Source: Pseudomonas hefeiensis
GTDB taxonomy: Bacteria > Pseudomonadota > Gammaproteobacteria > Pseudomonadales > Pseudomonadaceae
DNA: 64,000 nucleotides
Direction of reading: 5' to 3'
Assembly (NCBI RefSeq): GCF_030687835.1
Contig: NZ_CP117449.1
Span: 2,728,001-2,792,000, forward strand
Shown one piece after another: positions 9,436 to 19,029 of this stretch. The position numbers and the translations under genes are program-made. Numbering within the stretch: the stretch's first letter is position 1; the number at the start of each line of letters is the position of its first letter. The notes under the pieces were generated by a model. It searched no databases. It saw only the letters and a list, made by a program, of their open reading frames with translations, and was not told the DNA's origin.

Positions 9436-10214
9436 TGAATAGCCGTGACGTTGCCAACCAGAACACTAAAATTCGCGTGCGTGACCTGGAGTTTTTTTAC
9501 AATAACCAGCGCTCGCTCAAGTCCATCGACATGGATATTCCAGAAAAACGCATCACCGCAATCATCGGGCCCTCGGGGTGCGGGAAGTCGACGCTGTTAC
9601 GGGTTTTCAACCGGATTTACGCCATGTACCCAAAGCAGGAAGCGCGCGGCGAGGTGATGCTCAACGGCGAGAACATTCTCGCTCCCGGTTACTCCATGAA
9701 TCGCCTACGTAGCCATGTCGGAATGGTATTTCAGAAACCGGTGCCTTTTCCGATGTCCATTTACGACAACGTCGCCTACGCCGTGCGCCACCACGAACAA
9801 CTCTCCCGCCGAGAGATGGATGAGCGTGTGGAACAAGCCTTGAATGGGGCCGCGTTGTGGGACGAGGTGAAGGATAAGCTCAAGCAGAGCGCACAGAGCC
9901 TGTCGGGTGGTCAGCAGCAGCGCCTGTGCATAGCGCGCACTATCGCCTTGCGACCACAAGTATTACTTCTGGATGAACCCACCTCCGCGCTTGATCCGAT
10001 TTCCACCGGACGCATTGAGCAGTTGATCACCGAACTGAAGGAGCACTACACCGTTATCATCGTGACCCACAACATGCAGCAAGCGGCACGCGTTTCGGAC
10101 TACACGGCTTTTATGTTCATGGGCGACCTGATTGAGCATGATGTCACCGACGCCATCTTCACCACGCCACAAAGGAAACAGACCGAGGACTACATCACCG
10201 GTCGTTTTGGATGA
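9435..10214 (+). CDS. pstB: phosphate ABC transporter ATP-binding protein
   Basis: Cytoplasmic ATPase that drives phosphate import. Visible motifs are Walker [10 protein letters not shown] (45-53), the Q-loop region [15 protein letters not shown], the signature LSGGQ (156-160), Walker B VLLLDEP (176-182) and the switch histidine in THNMQ. All catalytic residues are present in a normal 259-residue protein. It is the last gene of the cluster; the next gene is a convergent AraC regulator, so no phoU is linked. Phosphate signalling is therefore presumably handled by another pst-phoU locus. Confidence 0.95.
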   Translation: MNSRDVANQNTKIRVRDLEFFYNNQRSLKSIDMDIPEKRITAIIGPSGCGKSTLLRVFNRIYAMYPKQEARGEVMLNGENILAPGYSMNRLRSHVGMVFQKPVPFPMSIYDNVAYAVRHHEQLSRREMDERVEQALNGAALWDEVKDKLKQSAQSLSGGQQQRLCIARTIALRPQVLLLDEPTSALDPISTGRIEQLITELKEHYTVIIVTHNMQQAARVSDYTAFMFMGDLIEHDVTDAIFTTPQRKQTEDYITGRFG

Positions 10215-10316
10215 TCATGCTTCGTCAGCACTGGCGACAGTTTCTGAGGCTGATGCACCGACCAATCGCAGGTGCCTCTCGGTTGGCCCTTATTATCGCC
10301 GTTAGCCGCGTTGAGC

Positions 10317-11120
10317 TCAGCGCAACTGCATCGGGCTCACCCCGAGCCGTTGCTTGAACGTGGTTGCCATGTGCGCCTGGGAATTGAACCCGCAGGCGAG
10401 GGCGATTTCCGAGAGCCTGGCGGTGGAATCACGCATCAGTGCTCGGGCCTTGGCCAAACGCCGGTCGATCAGGTAGCTGTGCGGGCTTTTCCCCGTCGCG
10501 AGCCTGAAGGCCCGCATGAAATATCCTTCGGACAACCCAAGCAGGCCTGCCATTGCCGATACCCCCAGCGGCCCGTCAAGACTCGCCTCGATAAACTCAT
10601 CAAGCAAGCGCATGCGCCGGGGGGTGATAGCGCCTTGGCACGGTGTCGACAACGCCGCGTCACCCGTCGCCCGTTGCGCCAGTGCCAAGGCCCAGGTTTC
10701 CCAGTCATCTTCCACGCAGGCACGTAACAGCGCGCCGCGCATTCGCAGCGCGAGGTGAATGGCCTGCTGATCAATGCGATTGTTGAATGGGCGATCCCCC
10801 GTCAGGAGGATACCGTCAGTACGGGCTATGCGCAGGTATTCACCGCCCATCAAGGATTCAGAAAACACGTCGCAGCCAGCGGGAACGAATGCCAGGCCGT
10901 TGGGCATGGCCTCGAAAGGATGCACCCGGTCGCTGCCCAAGGCGTGCACGCCGCGCTGGCTGTCGAAGGCAAAACCGATCGAGGCCTGGGTCGCCACATA
11001 GCGGGTCGAATAAGCGGCGCTGGGTAATAATTCGATCGCCCAGGTCCCGGTCTCGACACGACGGACCGGTTCAGACAAGAGCGATGGCTGTAGGCGGTTT
11101 CGATGGTTCATGAGGGTCAT
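10317..11120 (-). CDS. AraC-family transcriptional regulator
   Basis: The C-terminal part (roughly residues 165-265) holds the two helix-turn-helix motifs of AraC proteins, with GVSAMAGLLGLSEGYFMRAFR and LSEIALACGFNSQAHMATTFKQRLG. The N-terminal half is a diverged ligand domain without an obvious named family. The start is uncertain: ATG at 11120 or 11111, or TTG at 11141, with no clear ribosome site. It is divergent from a PLP-dependent dehydratase starting at 11218 and is its likely regulator. Confidence 0.85.
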   Translation of the reverse strand: MTLMNHRNRLQPSLLSEPVRRVETGTWAIELLPSAAYSTRYVATQASIGFAFDSQRGVHALGSDRVHPFEAMPNGLAFVPAGCDVFSESLMGGEYLRIARTDGILLTGDRPFNNRIDQQAIHLALRMRGALLRACVEDDWETWALALAQRATGDAALSTPCQGAITPRRMRLLDEFIEASLDGPLGVSAMAGLLGLSEGYFMRAFRLATGKSPHSYLIDRRLAKARALMRDSTARLSEIALACGFNSQAHMATTFKQRLGVSPMQLR

Positions 11121-11217
11121 AGTAGTGAAGAAACGGCGCAAAAGTCAGGTCGGTTTTTTGAAAGCCGTCCCACGGCGGCGATGTCTAGACTGGGTAACCA
11201 CTCAGGGAGATAACTTC

Positions 11218-12177
11218 ATGCACCGACTGACTCGTGACGACATAGAACAGGCGGCTCGCCATGTTTACCAGGTGATGCCTGCCACCGCCCAATATTCCTG
11301 GCCATTGCTGGCTCAGCGGCTGGGTTGCACGGTGTGGGTCAAGCACGAGAACCACACCCCCACCGGCGCTTTCAAGATACGCGGCGGTATCACCTTCATG
11401 CATTGGCTCAAGCGTGAACATCCCGGTGCAAAGGGCATTGTCACCGCCACCCGCGGCAATCATGGCCAGAGCCTGGCGCTGGCGGCGAGCGCGCTGGGTT
11501 TGAAGGCGTTGATTGTCGTGCCGCAGGGCAACTCGGTGGAAAAGAACAATGCCATGCGCGGCTTTGGTGGCGAAGTCATTGAGTGGGGACGAGATTTTGA
11601 TGAGGCCCGTGAAGAGGCCGCCCGTTTGGCACAAGAGCATGACCTGTTCCTGGTGCCACCGTTTCACACGGAACTGGTCAAAGGCGTGGCCACTTACGCC
11701 CTGGAGCTGTTCACGGCCGCGCCGCATCTCGATACTGTCTATGTACCGATTGGCTGCGGGTCGGGCATTTGTGGCGTGATCGCCGCCCGCGACGCGTTGG
11801 GCCTGAAAACCCAGGTGGTGGGCGTGGTGTCCAGTGAAGCCGCGGCCGCAAAATTGTCTTTTGAGGCGGGCGAAATACACGAAACCGCCTCGGCAAATAC
11901 CTTTGCTGATGGCCTGGCCGTGCGCAAACCGATTCCCGCAGCCTTCGCTATCTACGCAGCCGGGGCCGCACGGATCGTCGCGGTCAGCGAGCAGGAAATT
12001 GCCGAGGCCATGCGCGTCTATTACACCGACACCCATAACCTCGCCGAAGGGGCCGGGGCCGCCGCCTTGGCAGCGCTTATTCAGGAGCGTGAAGCCCGGG
12101 CGGGGGAAACAGTGGGAGTGATTCTGTCGGGTGGCAATGTCGACCGGTCGGTGTATGCGGGAGTGATCGGGGAATAA
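11218..12177 (+). CDS. PLP-dependent threonine/serine dehydratase-like enzyme
   Basis: This 319-residue protein is a fold-type II PLP enzyme of the threonine dehydratase group. These enzymes deaminate L-threonine or L-serine, or act on related hydroxyamino acids. The PLP lysine is K53 in TGAFKIRGG, the substrate loop is ATRGNHGQS (77-85), and the phosphate-binding glycine loop is GCGSG (179-183). There is no C-terminal ACT regulatory domain, so it resembles catabolic rather than biosynthetic IlvA. The start at 11218 follows GGGAGA. Divergence from the AraC gene suggests induction by its amino-acid substrate. Hydroxyaspartate dehydratase or serine racemase activity cannot be excluded. Confidence 0.85.
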   Translation: MHRLTRDDIEQAARHVYQVMPATAQYSWPLLAQRLGCTVWVKHENHTPTGAFKIRGGITFMHWLKREHPGAKGIVTATRGNHGQSLALAASALGLKALIVVPQGNSVEKNNAMRGFGGEVIEWGRDFDEAREEAARLAQEHDLFLVPPFHTELVKGVATYALELFTAAPHLDTVYVPIGCGSGICGVIAARDALGLKTQVVGVVSSEAAAAKLSFEAGEIHETASANTFADGLAVRKPIPAAFAIYAAGAARIVAVSEQEIAEAMRVYYTDTHNLAEGAGAAALAALIQEREARAGETVGVILSGGNVDRSVYAGVIGE

Positions 12178-12279
12178 CGGACGTGCCGGGAGCGAGAGTT
12201 GGTCAGGCGGGACTGTCAGGTTTTTGTGGGTGGGGCGGTGACGGCCTGCCATCAGGCATGACCTACGCTAAATAATTAA

Positions 12280-12312
12280 GGTGGTGCCCGCAACTGCGGG
12301 CACTACCTTCTT
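12280..12312. terminator. bidirectional terminator hairpin between convergent genes
   Basis: GGTGGTGCCCGC (12280-12291) pairs with GCGGGCACTACC (12296-12307), 12 pairs with one wobble and an AACT loop. It is followed by TTCTTC on the plus strand, and by TTAATTATTT when read on the minus strand. It separates the dehydratase from the isochorismatase-like gene and best serves the latter. Confidence 0.75.
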
Positions 12313-12318
12313 CACGTA

Positions 12319-12975
12319 TCAACTGTTTGAGGCGTTCCTGGTTCTTTGCTCAACGGCCTTTTCGGCATTAAAACCGTCGGCGTTTTCGAACACGCCCATG
12401 AAGCCGGGGATAGTCGACTCGCGTGACCAATCGCGCTGCAGCTCGCAGTACATCTGCACACGGCTGATGAGTTTCGCACCTGCCTGCTCGATTCGGCGTA
12501 GGGCTGCCTCGTGCGCTGCGGGCGATGTGCCGCCGACTGCGTCGACCGGCACATAAACCTCATAACCTTCCTGAATCGCGTCCAGTACAGGGAACGTCAA
12601 ACAGGCTTCAGTCCAGAGCGCGGTCATGATGAGCTTCCGGCGGCCGATTGCTTTGACCGCCTGCTTGAACTCGGTGTCCTCCCAGCTGTTGATTGAGGTG
12701 CGGTCATAGGTTGGTAGATGGCCGAGTACGTCCTGCAGTTCTCGAATCGGCGGCTTGTTGCGGCCGGTTGCCACGTTGACTGTCGAATGAATGATAGGAA
12801 GGTTGTAGTTGACGGCCGCCTTTGCAACGCTTGTTATGTTGAAAACGAGCTCGTCGCGGGACATCGAGCGGATTGAGGAGACCTGGATTGGCTGATAATC
12901 GATGATGATTAGCGCCGAATTCTCAGGTGACAATAGGTGGTCGGTATGGGGGTTGCGGAGAGTCTCGCTTGCCAT
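12319..12975 (-). CDS. isochorismatase-like cysteine hydrolase (YcaC-type)
   Basis: This 218-residue cytoplasmic protein belongs to the isochorismatase-like (cysteine hydrolase) superfamily and is closest in pattern to YcaC. The nucleophile is C125 in TALWTEACLTFP and the acidic residue is D26 in LIIIDYQ. R92 in DRTSINSWED lies where many family members have a lysine, as is common in the YcaC group. Substrates of this group are mostly unknown amides or imides. It is transcribed divergently from the LysR gene at 13203, which probably controls it. The gene ends just before a terminator hairpin. Confidence 0.85.
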   Translation of the reverse strand: MASETLRNPHTDHLLSPENSALIIIDYQPIQVSSIRSMSRDELVFNITSVAKAAVNYNLPIIHSTVNVATGRNKPPIRELQDVLGHLPTYDRTSINSWEDTEFKQAVKAIGRRKLIMTALWTEACLTFPVLDAIQEGYEVYVPVDAVGGTSPAAHEAALRRIEQAGAKLISRVQMYCELQRDWSRESTIPGFMGVFENADGFNAEKAVEQRTRNASNS

Positions 12976-13202
12976 TTTTAGGTCCTGTACTCAGTTGTTA
13001 TGCACGTGCGTCGCAGGGCCAGGGCACGTTCGGAAGGACCGGCATGGCCGTGACGACGCCTCTACTGATGTTGTTAGTGGATTGGGTTTTCCAGGAGCGC
13101 CAGTGGCGACGTTGCCAGGAAGCGAGGATTATGCTGTTCCCATTTTCGACGCAGTAGTAGCATCACGAGGCTAGCTGTGTCGCACAAAGAGGAACGCTGC
13201 CT

Positions 13203-14099
13203 TTGGATATTGAAGAGCTGCAAACATTCGTGGAAGTGGCTGACGCTGGGGGCGTTTCGCCGGCGGCGCTCCGGCTTGGCGTGTCCAAGTCGATCGTCAG
13301 CCGCAGGCTCGCCCGGCTTGAGGCAGAACTGGGCATCCAGTTGCTTGCACGATCCACCCGCGGGGCCGCCCTCACTGAAGCCGGGGCCACGTTCCGGGAT
13401 TATGCGGCCAGGGTCTGCGCCGAAATCGAGACAGCCAGAGAAACGATCCTGCCGACTGGCGCCCTTCGTGGTCGCTTACGCGTCGCGGCGCCGCTGTCTT
13501 TTGGCCCTACCCATTTCGCGCCCATGCTCGCGCAAATGGCAAGCCGCCACCCCGAGCTTCATATCCAGACCTGCTACAGCGACCGCTTCGTTGATCTCAT
13601 TGCCGAGGGGTTCGATTGTGCGATACGAGTCGGGTATCTCCCGGATTCCAACTTGATCGCGAGAAAAATCGGCCCGATTTACACCAAGCTCGTCGCGAGT
13701 CCAAGCTACATAAAAGCGCATGGGGCACCAGAGACGCCGGAGGAACTCATTGCCCATGAGGCTCTCCTGCAAGGTACCGAAGCGTGGCAATTCATGAATG
13801 GTGACAAGGTCATCACGGCTCGGCCGCAGGGCCGCTTCAAGGCGGACAACGGCATCGCGCTCGTGGCTGCCGCAACCGCAGGACTCGGAGTCGCGTATCT
13901 ACCGGATTGCCTGACTTATGAACATGTGAGCTCAGGGGCACTCGTGCCGATCATGACCCGGTATCCACCACCCCCGGCAGGTGTATACGTGGTCCGTCCG
14001 CCAGGCCAGCATCCCGCACGGAAGATACGAATGCTCACAGAACTTCTGATCGAGTCTTTCGGTCAGTCTCCGCACTTTGCAGGACCTGCCCGTATCTGA
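13203..14099 (+). CDS. LysR-family transcriptional regulator
   Basis: This is a 298-residue LysR protein with its helix-turn-helix at residues about 18-37 (SPAALRLGVSKSIVSRRLARLE) and an effector domain containing GYLPDSNLIARKIG. The start is TTG at 13203, supported by AGAGGAA eight bases upstream; no ATG fits the family N terminus MDIEELQTFVEVADAGG. The divergent YcaC-like hydrolase is its probable target. It belongs to the GcvA/DmlR-like subgroup by general appearance, which is a weak inference. Confidence 0.87.
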   Translation: MDIEELQTFVEVADAGGVSPAALRLGVSKSIVSRRLARLEAELGIQLLARSTRGAALTEAGATFRDYAARVCAEIETARETILPTGALRGRLRVAAPLSFGPTHFAPMLAQMASRHPELHIQTCYSDRFVDLIAEGFDCAIRVGYLPDSNLIARKIGPIYTKLVASPSYIKAHGAPETPEELIAHEALLQGTEAWQFMNGDKVITARPQGRFKADNGIALVAAATAGLGVAYLPDCLTYEHVSSGALVPIMTRYPPPPAGVYVVRPPGQHPARKIRMLTELLIESFGQSPHFAGPARI

Positions 14100-14175
14100 T
14101 CAAACACCTGACTTGGCGTGAACGCCGGTGGCGGGCGGTCCGCTGTCGGCCGCGAAAGCGGGCGAGAGTGTCAGG

Positions 14176-14781
14176 CTAATAGTGCGCTCTCTCCGCCGCA
14201 ATGGCGGCTCGGACGCTGGGGCGTGCCTCGATCCGCGCCATGAACGCCGCCAGCACTGGCCACTCCTGAATATCCATATCGAAAAACGGCAGCCACTTGA
14301 GGACGGTGAACAAATAGCTGTCGGCCAGGCCAAAGGTGCCCATCAAGTAATCCTGCTGTCTCAGCGACCCGGTCAGGTAATCGAAACGTTTGAAGAGCTT
14401 TTGTTTGAAAATGGCTTTGATTGACTCTGGAATGTCGGCATTGAACAGTGGCGTACAACCGCTGTGAATTTCAGAGGTAATGAAGTTCAACCATTCCTGC
14501 AGACGGACCCGTTCCCAGGTGCCATTGGCCGGTGCCAGTGCATTACCCGGCACGAGATCGGCCAGGTACTGAACAATGGCGGGCCCCTCTGTGAGCACGT
14601 TACCGTTATCCAGCACCAAAGCGGCGACATAACCCTTGGGGTTTATATCCAGGAAGTTCAATCCGTCAGCGGTTTGCTTGGTTCGGTTGTCGACCCGGAC
14701 CAACTCAAAGGCGATGTTCAATTCCCGCAGCACGATGTGAGGAGACAGTGAGCAAGTCATGGGGGCAAAGTACAGTTTCAT
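14176..14781 (-). CDS. glutathione S-transferase family protein
   Basis: This 201-residue protein has a thioredoxin-like N domain (MKLYFAPMTCSLSPHIVLREL, then NPKGYVAAL and TEGPAIVQYLAD, about residues 50-76) and an all-helical C domain with LMGTFGLADSYLF. That layout is typical of bacterial beta-class GSTs, where the N-terminal cysteine (C10) and serine can contact glutathione. The start at 14781 follows GGAG. It would conjugate or reduce electrophiles in the cytoplasm; no substrate can be named. The next gene upstream on the same strand is a LysR regulator ending 158 bases away. Confidence 0.88.
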   Translation of the reverse strand: MKLYFAPMTCSLSPHIVLRELNIAFELVRVDNRTKQTADGLNFLDINPKGYVAALVLDNGNVLTEGPAIVQYLADLVPGNALAPANGTWERVRLQEWLNFITSEIHSGCTPLFNADIPESIKAIFKQKLFKRFDYLTGSLRQQDYLMGTFGLADSYLFTVLKWLPFFDMDIQEWPVLAAFMARIEARPSVRAAIAAERAHY

Positions 14782-14939
14782 GGTGTCTCCAGATGAACGA
14801 GTAAACGCTAGCCCAGCGTGGTGCCTCAAAAATTGCAATGAGAGCGGCTGTAAGTCACGGTTTAGACATTCTGGAGTCACATGAGGATTCGGTAAAATTA
14901 GAATCCTAAGCATCCATCATTAGGTGTTCTTATGTTGGC

Positions 14940-15863
14940 TCAGGCGACTTGGGACTGGGCACTGCGCACTGTCATGGGGATCTGAGTGCTCAATGTCGAC
15001 TTCCTTACTTCATTCAAGAAAGCCTGTGCCGATGGCGAACATTCACCGGCCGGTGAGCAGACCAGGCCGAACTCGCGATAAATCGGAGTGCTGAGTTCAA
15101 AAACGCGTATACCCCTTCGATCAAGTGGCAGGGTAGAGGCGGGAACGATCGATATCCCCATGCCGTCACTGATCAGCGCGAACGCGGACGCCCAGTCACG
15201 CACGGTTATTTTCACGTCCGTGAGGCTCAAGCCCTCTTGCTCGACCAATGACTGACCGTTGAGACGGCAACCACCCGTAGCAAGGACGAAGGGCTCATCC
15301 ACCAGTTCCTCCAGGCTTACTGAGCTGGCCGAGGACCTTCTCGCCAAGTCGTGAGTCGCGGGTACTGCGGCGACCCAGGAATCGCGTCCCAACAATAAAG
15401 CGCCGCGCTCATGGCAAGGGTTCATCACCACTCCCAGGTCGATGCTGTTGTTGGATAGCCATTGCTCCACCTCCTCATCGGTGCCTTCCAGGGATACGAT
15501 TTCGATGCCTGGATGCAGCCGACTGAAGCTCTGCAGCAAAGCAGGTAGCAAAGAAGCGAACACTGACGGGAAACTGGCCAGTTTGATTCGTCCGAGGGAT
15601 CCTCGAGAGGCGTCCACCAGATTCTGGATGGATTCGAACTCGCTCAGCATGCGCCGTGCCCGATCAATAATTTGCTGTCCTATCGCCGTCACTGTGGTTT
15701 GGCGGCGATCACGCACAAACACCTTCACGCCCAGTGCTTCCTCCATTTGGGTGAGGGCTTGGCTGGCGCCCGATTGGGTAATGCCATAGCGTTCGGCAGC
15801 ACGGGAGACGTTTTTCGAGTCGGCAACGGCAACCAATAGGCGCCAGTGCATCAGGTTCATCAT
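14940..15863 (-). CDS. LysR-family transcriptional regulator
   Basis: A 307-residue LysR protein. The DNA-binding segment reads SRAAERYGITQSGASQALTQME and is followed by VFVRDRRQTTVTAIGQQI. The start at 15863 (MMNLMHWRLL) has GGAG eight bases upstream. The much longer open frame to 15998 has no family support. It lies between the GST gene and the MhpT-like transporter, all on the minus strand, so its target may be either; the 197-base gap on the transporter side leaves room for a separate promoter. Confidence 0.85.
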   Translation of the reverse strand: MMNLMHWRLLVAVADSKNVSRAAERYGITQSGASQALTQMEEALGVKVFVRDRRQTTVTAIGQQIIDRARRMLSEFESIQNLVDASRGSLGRIKLASFPSVFASLLPALLQSFSRLHPGIEIVSLEGTDEEVEQWLSNNSIDLGVVMNPCHERGALLLGRDSWVAAVPATHDLARRSSASSVSLEELVDEPFVLATGGCRLNGQSLVEQEGLSLTDVKITVRDWASAFALISDGMGISIVPASTLPLDRRGIRVFELSTPIYREFGLVCSPAGECSPSAQAFLNEVRKSTLSTQIPMTVRSAQSQVA

Positions 15864-16060
15864 TTCAGTTGCTCCGCTTCTGCTCGAATAATCGATCCTG
15901 ATTGTACGCAGCGCGAGCGCACTCTCAGGATCAAACGCTCTCCACTCACATGAGGTTTGGAGATTGAGCGCAAGCTTGTCAACTGAATGTGCCCGCAAAC
16001 CCTCAAGAAGACCCTACTGCCCCGGAAAACCCGCTTACGCACTCAGATGCACCACTAACC

Positions 16061-17278
16061 TCAGGCCTTGGCCTTGCTCATCGCCACGTTCAACGGAGCC
16101 GAGCGGGCAATGACGCTGATGATTGTCAATGCCGCAATCACCAAACCGGGTGAAGTGGCCAGCAAGACACCGGTGGTGCCGGCTCCGGCCGCCAGAATCT
16201 GCCCGGCCGCCAAGGGGCCGGCCACCGAGCCTAAACGACCGATCGCTACCGCTGCGCCGACGCCGGTGGCGCGCACCGACGTTGGATAGGAGGGTGGGGC
16301 CAGGGCATAAAGCACCAATTGCGCAGCCATCACAAACAACCCGGCTGCAAAACCGGCAGTGGCCATGGGGATGATGCCCACGGACAGGCCAACCCCGCCC
16401 AGCGCTGCCAGTAACCCGGTATACACAAACAGCACCACCTTGATGCCGTTGCAGCGATCCAGCAGCAGGCCGCCGAGCAGGGAGCCAAGGGCGCCGCCGA
16501 TATTGAAGAGCATCTGTACCAGGCCTGCCTGGGGTTTACTGAAGCCCTGTTCCAGCAGCAGCGAGGGCAGCCAGTTGAGCAACATGTACATCACGGTCAG
16601 GGTGAAGAAGTAGCTCAACCATAACGCCAGGGTAACGCGGGCGCGACCTTCGCCGAACAAGGCCTGGCCGGTTGAAGTGCGTGTCGGGTTGACGCTGTTT
16701 TGTTGTTGACGAAACGCGCTGGATTCGGGCAGCAGCACCATCATCAGCGGCACCACCAGCAACGGCGCGAGGCCGCCGATGATGAAGGTCGTTTGCCAAT
16801 GTTCGGGAAACAGCATGGCGACCACCGCCGCCAGTGCCCCACCCAGTGGCACGCCGGCATACATGATGCTGATAGCCGTACCGCGACGTTGCTCTCCCAC
16901 GGCTTCGGCACACAGGGCGATCAGGTTGGGCAGGGCGGCGCCCAGGCCCAGGCCTGTCATGAAGCGCACCAGCAGCAGGCTGGAGAAAGAGCCGACGTAG
17001 GCGGTGCTGAGTGAGAACACGCCAAACAGCAACACCGCTACGATCAGGATTTTCTTGCGACCGATGCGATCGGCAATCCAGCCGCCGAAGAACGCGCCCG
17101 GCAGCAAACCGATGATGCCGGCGCTGAACACCCATCCCATCATTTTCGGGTCCAAGGCAAATGTCTGACGCAGCCCCGCGGCGGCCGTGCCGGCAGCTTG
17201 CAGGTCAAAGCCTTCAATCAGAGCGACGATAAAACACAGGGCAATGGTCAGCGTCGTGCGACGTGATGGAGTGTCCAT
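16061..17278 (-). CDS. MFS aromatic-acid transporter, MhpT-like
   Basis: This 405-residue inner-membrane carrier has 12 hydrophobic segments and resembles E. coli MhpT, the 3-(3-hydroxyphenyl)propionate/proton symporter of the AAHS family. Shared stretches include EGFDLQAAGTAAAG, the loop 2-3 motif GGWIADRIGRKK, MTGLGLGAALPNLIAL and RATGVGAAVAIGRLGS. The start at 17278 (MDTPSRRT) follows AGAGG. It diverges from an OprD porin, so the pair would carry an aromatic or similar acid across both membranes. No ring-cleavage enzymes are adjacent, so the substrate remains open. Confidence 0.85.
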   Translation of the reverse strand: MDTPSRRTTLTIALCFIVALIEGFDLQAAGTAAAGLRQTFALDPKMMGWVFSAGIIGLLPGAFFGGWIADRIGRKKILIVAVLLFGVFSLSTAYVGSFSSLLLVRFMTGLGLGAALPNLIALCAEAVGEQRRGTAISIMYAGVPLGGALAAVVAMLFPEHWQTTFIIGGLAPLLVVPLMMVLLPESSAFRQQQNSVNPTRTSTGQALFGEGRARVTLALWLSYFFTLTVMYMLLNWLPSLLLEQGFSKPQAGLVQMLFNIGGALGSLLGGLLLDRCNGIKVVLFVYTGLLAALGGVGLSVGIIPMATAGFAAGLFVMAAQLVLYALAPPSYPTSVRATGVGAAVAIGRLGSVAGPLAAGQILAAGAGTTGVLLATSPGLVIAALTIISVIARSAPLNVAMSKAKA

Positions 17279-17613
17279 GGCAAACCTCTTTATTGTTTTT
17301 GTGAGTGTGCTGACGGGGGCACGCAGGCTTGCTCGCATCCAGTAATGCCAAGCCGCAATTAAGATTAACAAAGATAACTAAAAAATGAACACTCATGAAA
17401 AATGTCCGAGCTAATCGTAATAAACCTATTTAAATCAATAGTATGTCGTATGTTTTTTGGTGGTTATCGAAAATAGATACGAATATTAATGTTCGATTAT
17501 CGGCCGGTATGGATTGACGGCACCTCCGGCTTTTTCCACTCTCTGGCCCTGGATCCCTGAGGCAAACTTGGCGATTCCGGTCAAAAAACAACAACAATAA
17601 GTGGACATCAAAC
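17279..17613. promoter_or_regulatory. divergent AT-rich control region between MhpT-like and OprD genes
   Basis: This 335-base gap holds no gene. Bases from about 17340 to 17500 are clearly richer in A and T than the surroundings, and contain the inverted repeat ATCGAA (17466-17471) / TTCGAT (17492-17497). Both flanking genes read outward, so it should contain two promoters and an operator. I could not fix -35/-10 boxes. Confidence 0.5.
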
Positions 17614-18912
17614 ATGACAAATCTCCCCCGGGGCGTTCTTGCGACGCCCTCAGTCTTACCTCTTTGCGTCCTGCTGGGCTTATGTGTGATTGCCACCCCA
17701 GTGCTGTCGGAAGGTTTCATCGACGATAGCCGCGGCACGTTGACCTTGCGCAATTTCTACCTGGATCGGGATTACAAGGACGACGGGGCAAAAACCGCGG
17801 CCCGGGAGTGGGCTCAGGGTTTGATCATGAATGTGGAGTCGGGTTTTACGCCGGGCACCGTTGGCTTCGGCCTGGACGCCCGCGCATTGATCGGGGTCAA
17901 GCTGGACTCGTCACCGGATCGCAGCGGCACCGAATTACTGCCGGTGTCCAGCAGCGACAAGCGCGCGGCGGATGAATATTCGCGCCTGGCCATGACTGCC
18001 AAAATGCGTTTTGCCCAAACCACGGTGAAGACCGGCGATGTGTCGATCTTTCTGCCGTTCGCCTTTGCCAGCCCGTCGCGGTTGCTGCCGCAGACTTTTC
18101 GCGGCACCACGCTCAGTTCCAAGGACATCGACGGACTGACGCTCAATGCCGGCTACATCGATCGCATCAACAGGCGTGACTCCACCGACTACCAGCCGAT
18201 GAGCATCGCTTCGCCGAACGGGCGTTTCAACGGTGCGGCCACCTCATCGCACATGGCCTATGTCGGTGGCGATTATCAGGTAAACAAAGACCTCAGCCTG
18301 CGCGCCTACCACGCCGAAGTGGCTGACCTGTACCAGCAGAACACCCTGGCCTTGCTGCATAACGTGCAAGTGGGCGAGGGCACGTTGACCACTGATCTGC
18401 GCAGTTTTTTCAGCGAGGAAGCGGGCAGCGCCAAAGCCGGCAAAGTGGACAATCGCAACCTGTCGGCACTGTTCGGCTATCGCTTTGGCGGTCATCGCCT
18501 GAGCCTGGGTTACATGCACGCCAGCGGCGCCACGGCGACGCCTTATGTGTCAGGCACTGAGTTGATGGGCATGAGTGAATTGACCATGAGCTCGGACTTT
18601 CTCAATGCCAGGGAACGGACCTGGCAGGCCATCTACGACTATGACTTTGCCGCCGCCGGGGTGCCCGGCCTGAAGAGCCGGCTGCGTTACGTGCGCGGTG
18701 ACAACATCGAGCTGGCGGCGCTCAATGCCGACGACCGCAAGGAGCGGGAATTCCAGATGGAACTGGGGTATGTGATCCAGGGCGGTCCGCTGAAGAATGT
18801 CGGGCTGATGGTGCGCAAGTCGATCTATCGCAATGACTTCCCGGCCGGCGCGGCATTTCGTGATGAAAACCAGACCCGCTTCCTGGTGCTCTACACAGTG
18901 CCGATCTGGTAA
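17614..18912 (+). CDS. OprD-family outer membrane porin
   Basis: This 432-residue protein has a long signal peptide (to about residue 32, ending VLS) and then GFIDDSRGTLTLRNFYLDRDY, the OprD family N terminus. Later family blocks GFGLDARALIGVKLDS and DYDFAAAGVPGLKSRLRYVRG are present, and the chain ends in tryptophan. It should form an 18-stranded substrate-selective channel. It is divergent from the MhpT-like carrier and is probably co-controlled with it for uptake of one organic acid. It differs clearly from the other two OprD copies in the window. Confidence 0.88.
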   Translation: MTNLPRGVLATPSVLPLCVLLGLCVIATPVLSEGFIDDSRGTLTLRNFYLDRDYKDDGAKTAAREWAQGLIMNVESGFTPGTVGFGLDARALIGVKLDSSPDRSGTELLPVSSSDKRAADEYSRLAMTAKMRFAQTTVKTGDVSIFLPFAFASPSRLLPQTFRGTTLSSKDIDGLTLNAGYIDRINRRDSTDYQPMSIASPNGRFNGAATSSHMAYVGGDYQVNKDLSLRAYHAEVADLYQQNTLALLHNVQVGEGTLTTDLRSFFSEEAGSAKAGKVDNRNLSALFGYRFGGHRLSLGYMHASGATATPYVSGTELMGMSELTMSSDFLNARERTWQAIYDYDFAAAGVPGLKSRLRYVRGDNIELAALNADDRKEREFQMELGYVIQGGPLKNVGLMVRKSIYRNDFPAGAAFRDENQTRFLVLYTVPIW

Positions 18913-18946
18913 GCCGTTGGGCGGGTGATACCCACATTGCGTAAGC

Positions 18947-18976
18947 GTGGGCTGAGCAGTGCTCAGCTCAGCCCAC
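18947..18976. terminator. hairpin between convergent OprD and lipocalin-like genes
   Basis: GTGGGCTGAGC (18947-18957) and GCTCAGCCCAC (18966-18976) form a perfect 11-pair stem with an eight-base loop. No T run follows in either direction, so it may be a rho-assisted or mRNA 3'-end hairpin. It sits 34 bases after the porin stop. Confidence 0.6.
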
Positions 18977-19029
18977 CTCAGCCCACCATGAATTGAGCCG
19001 GCCCGGTCAGGACTGCTCGCGACGCACAG

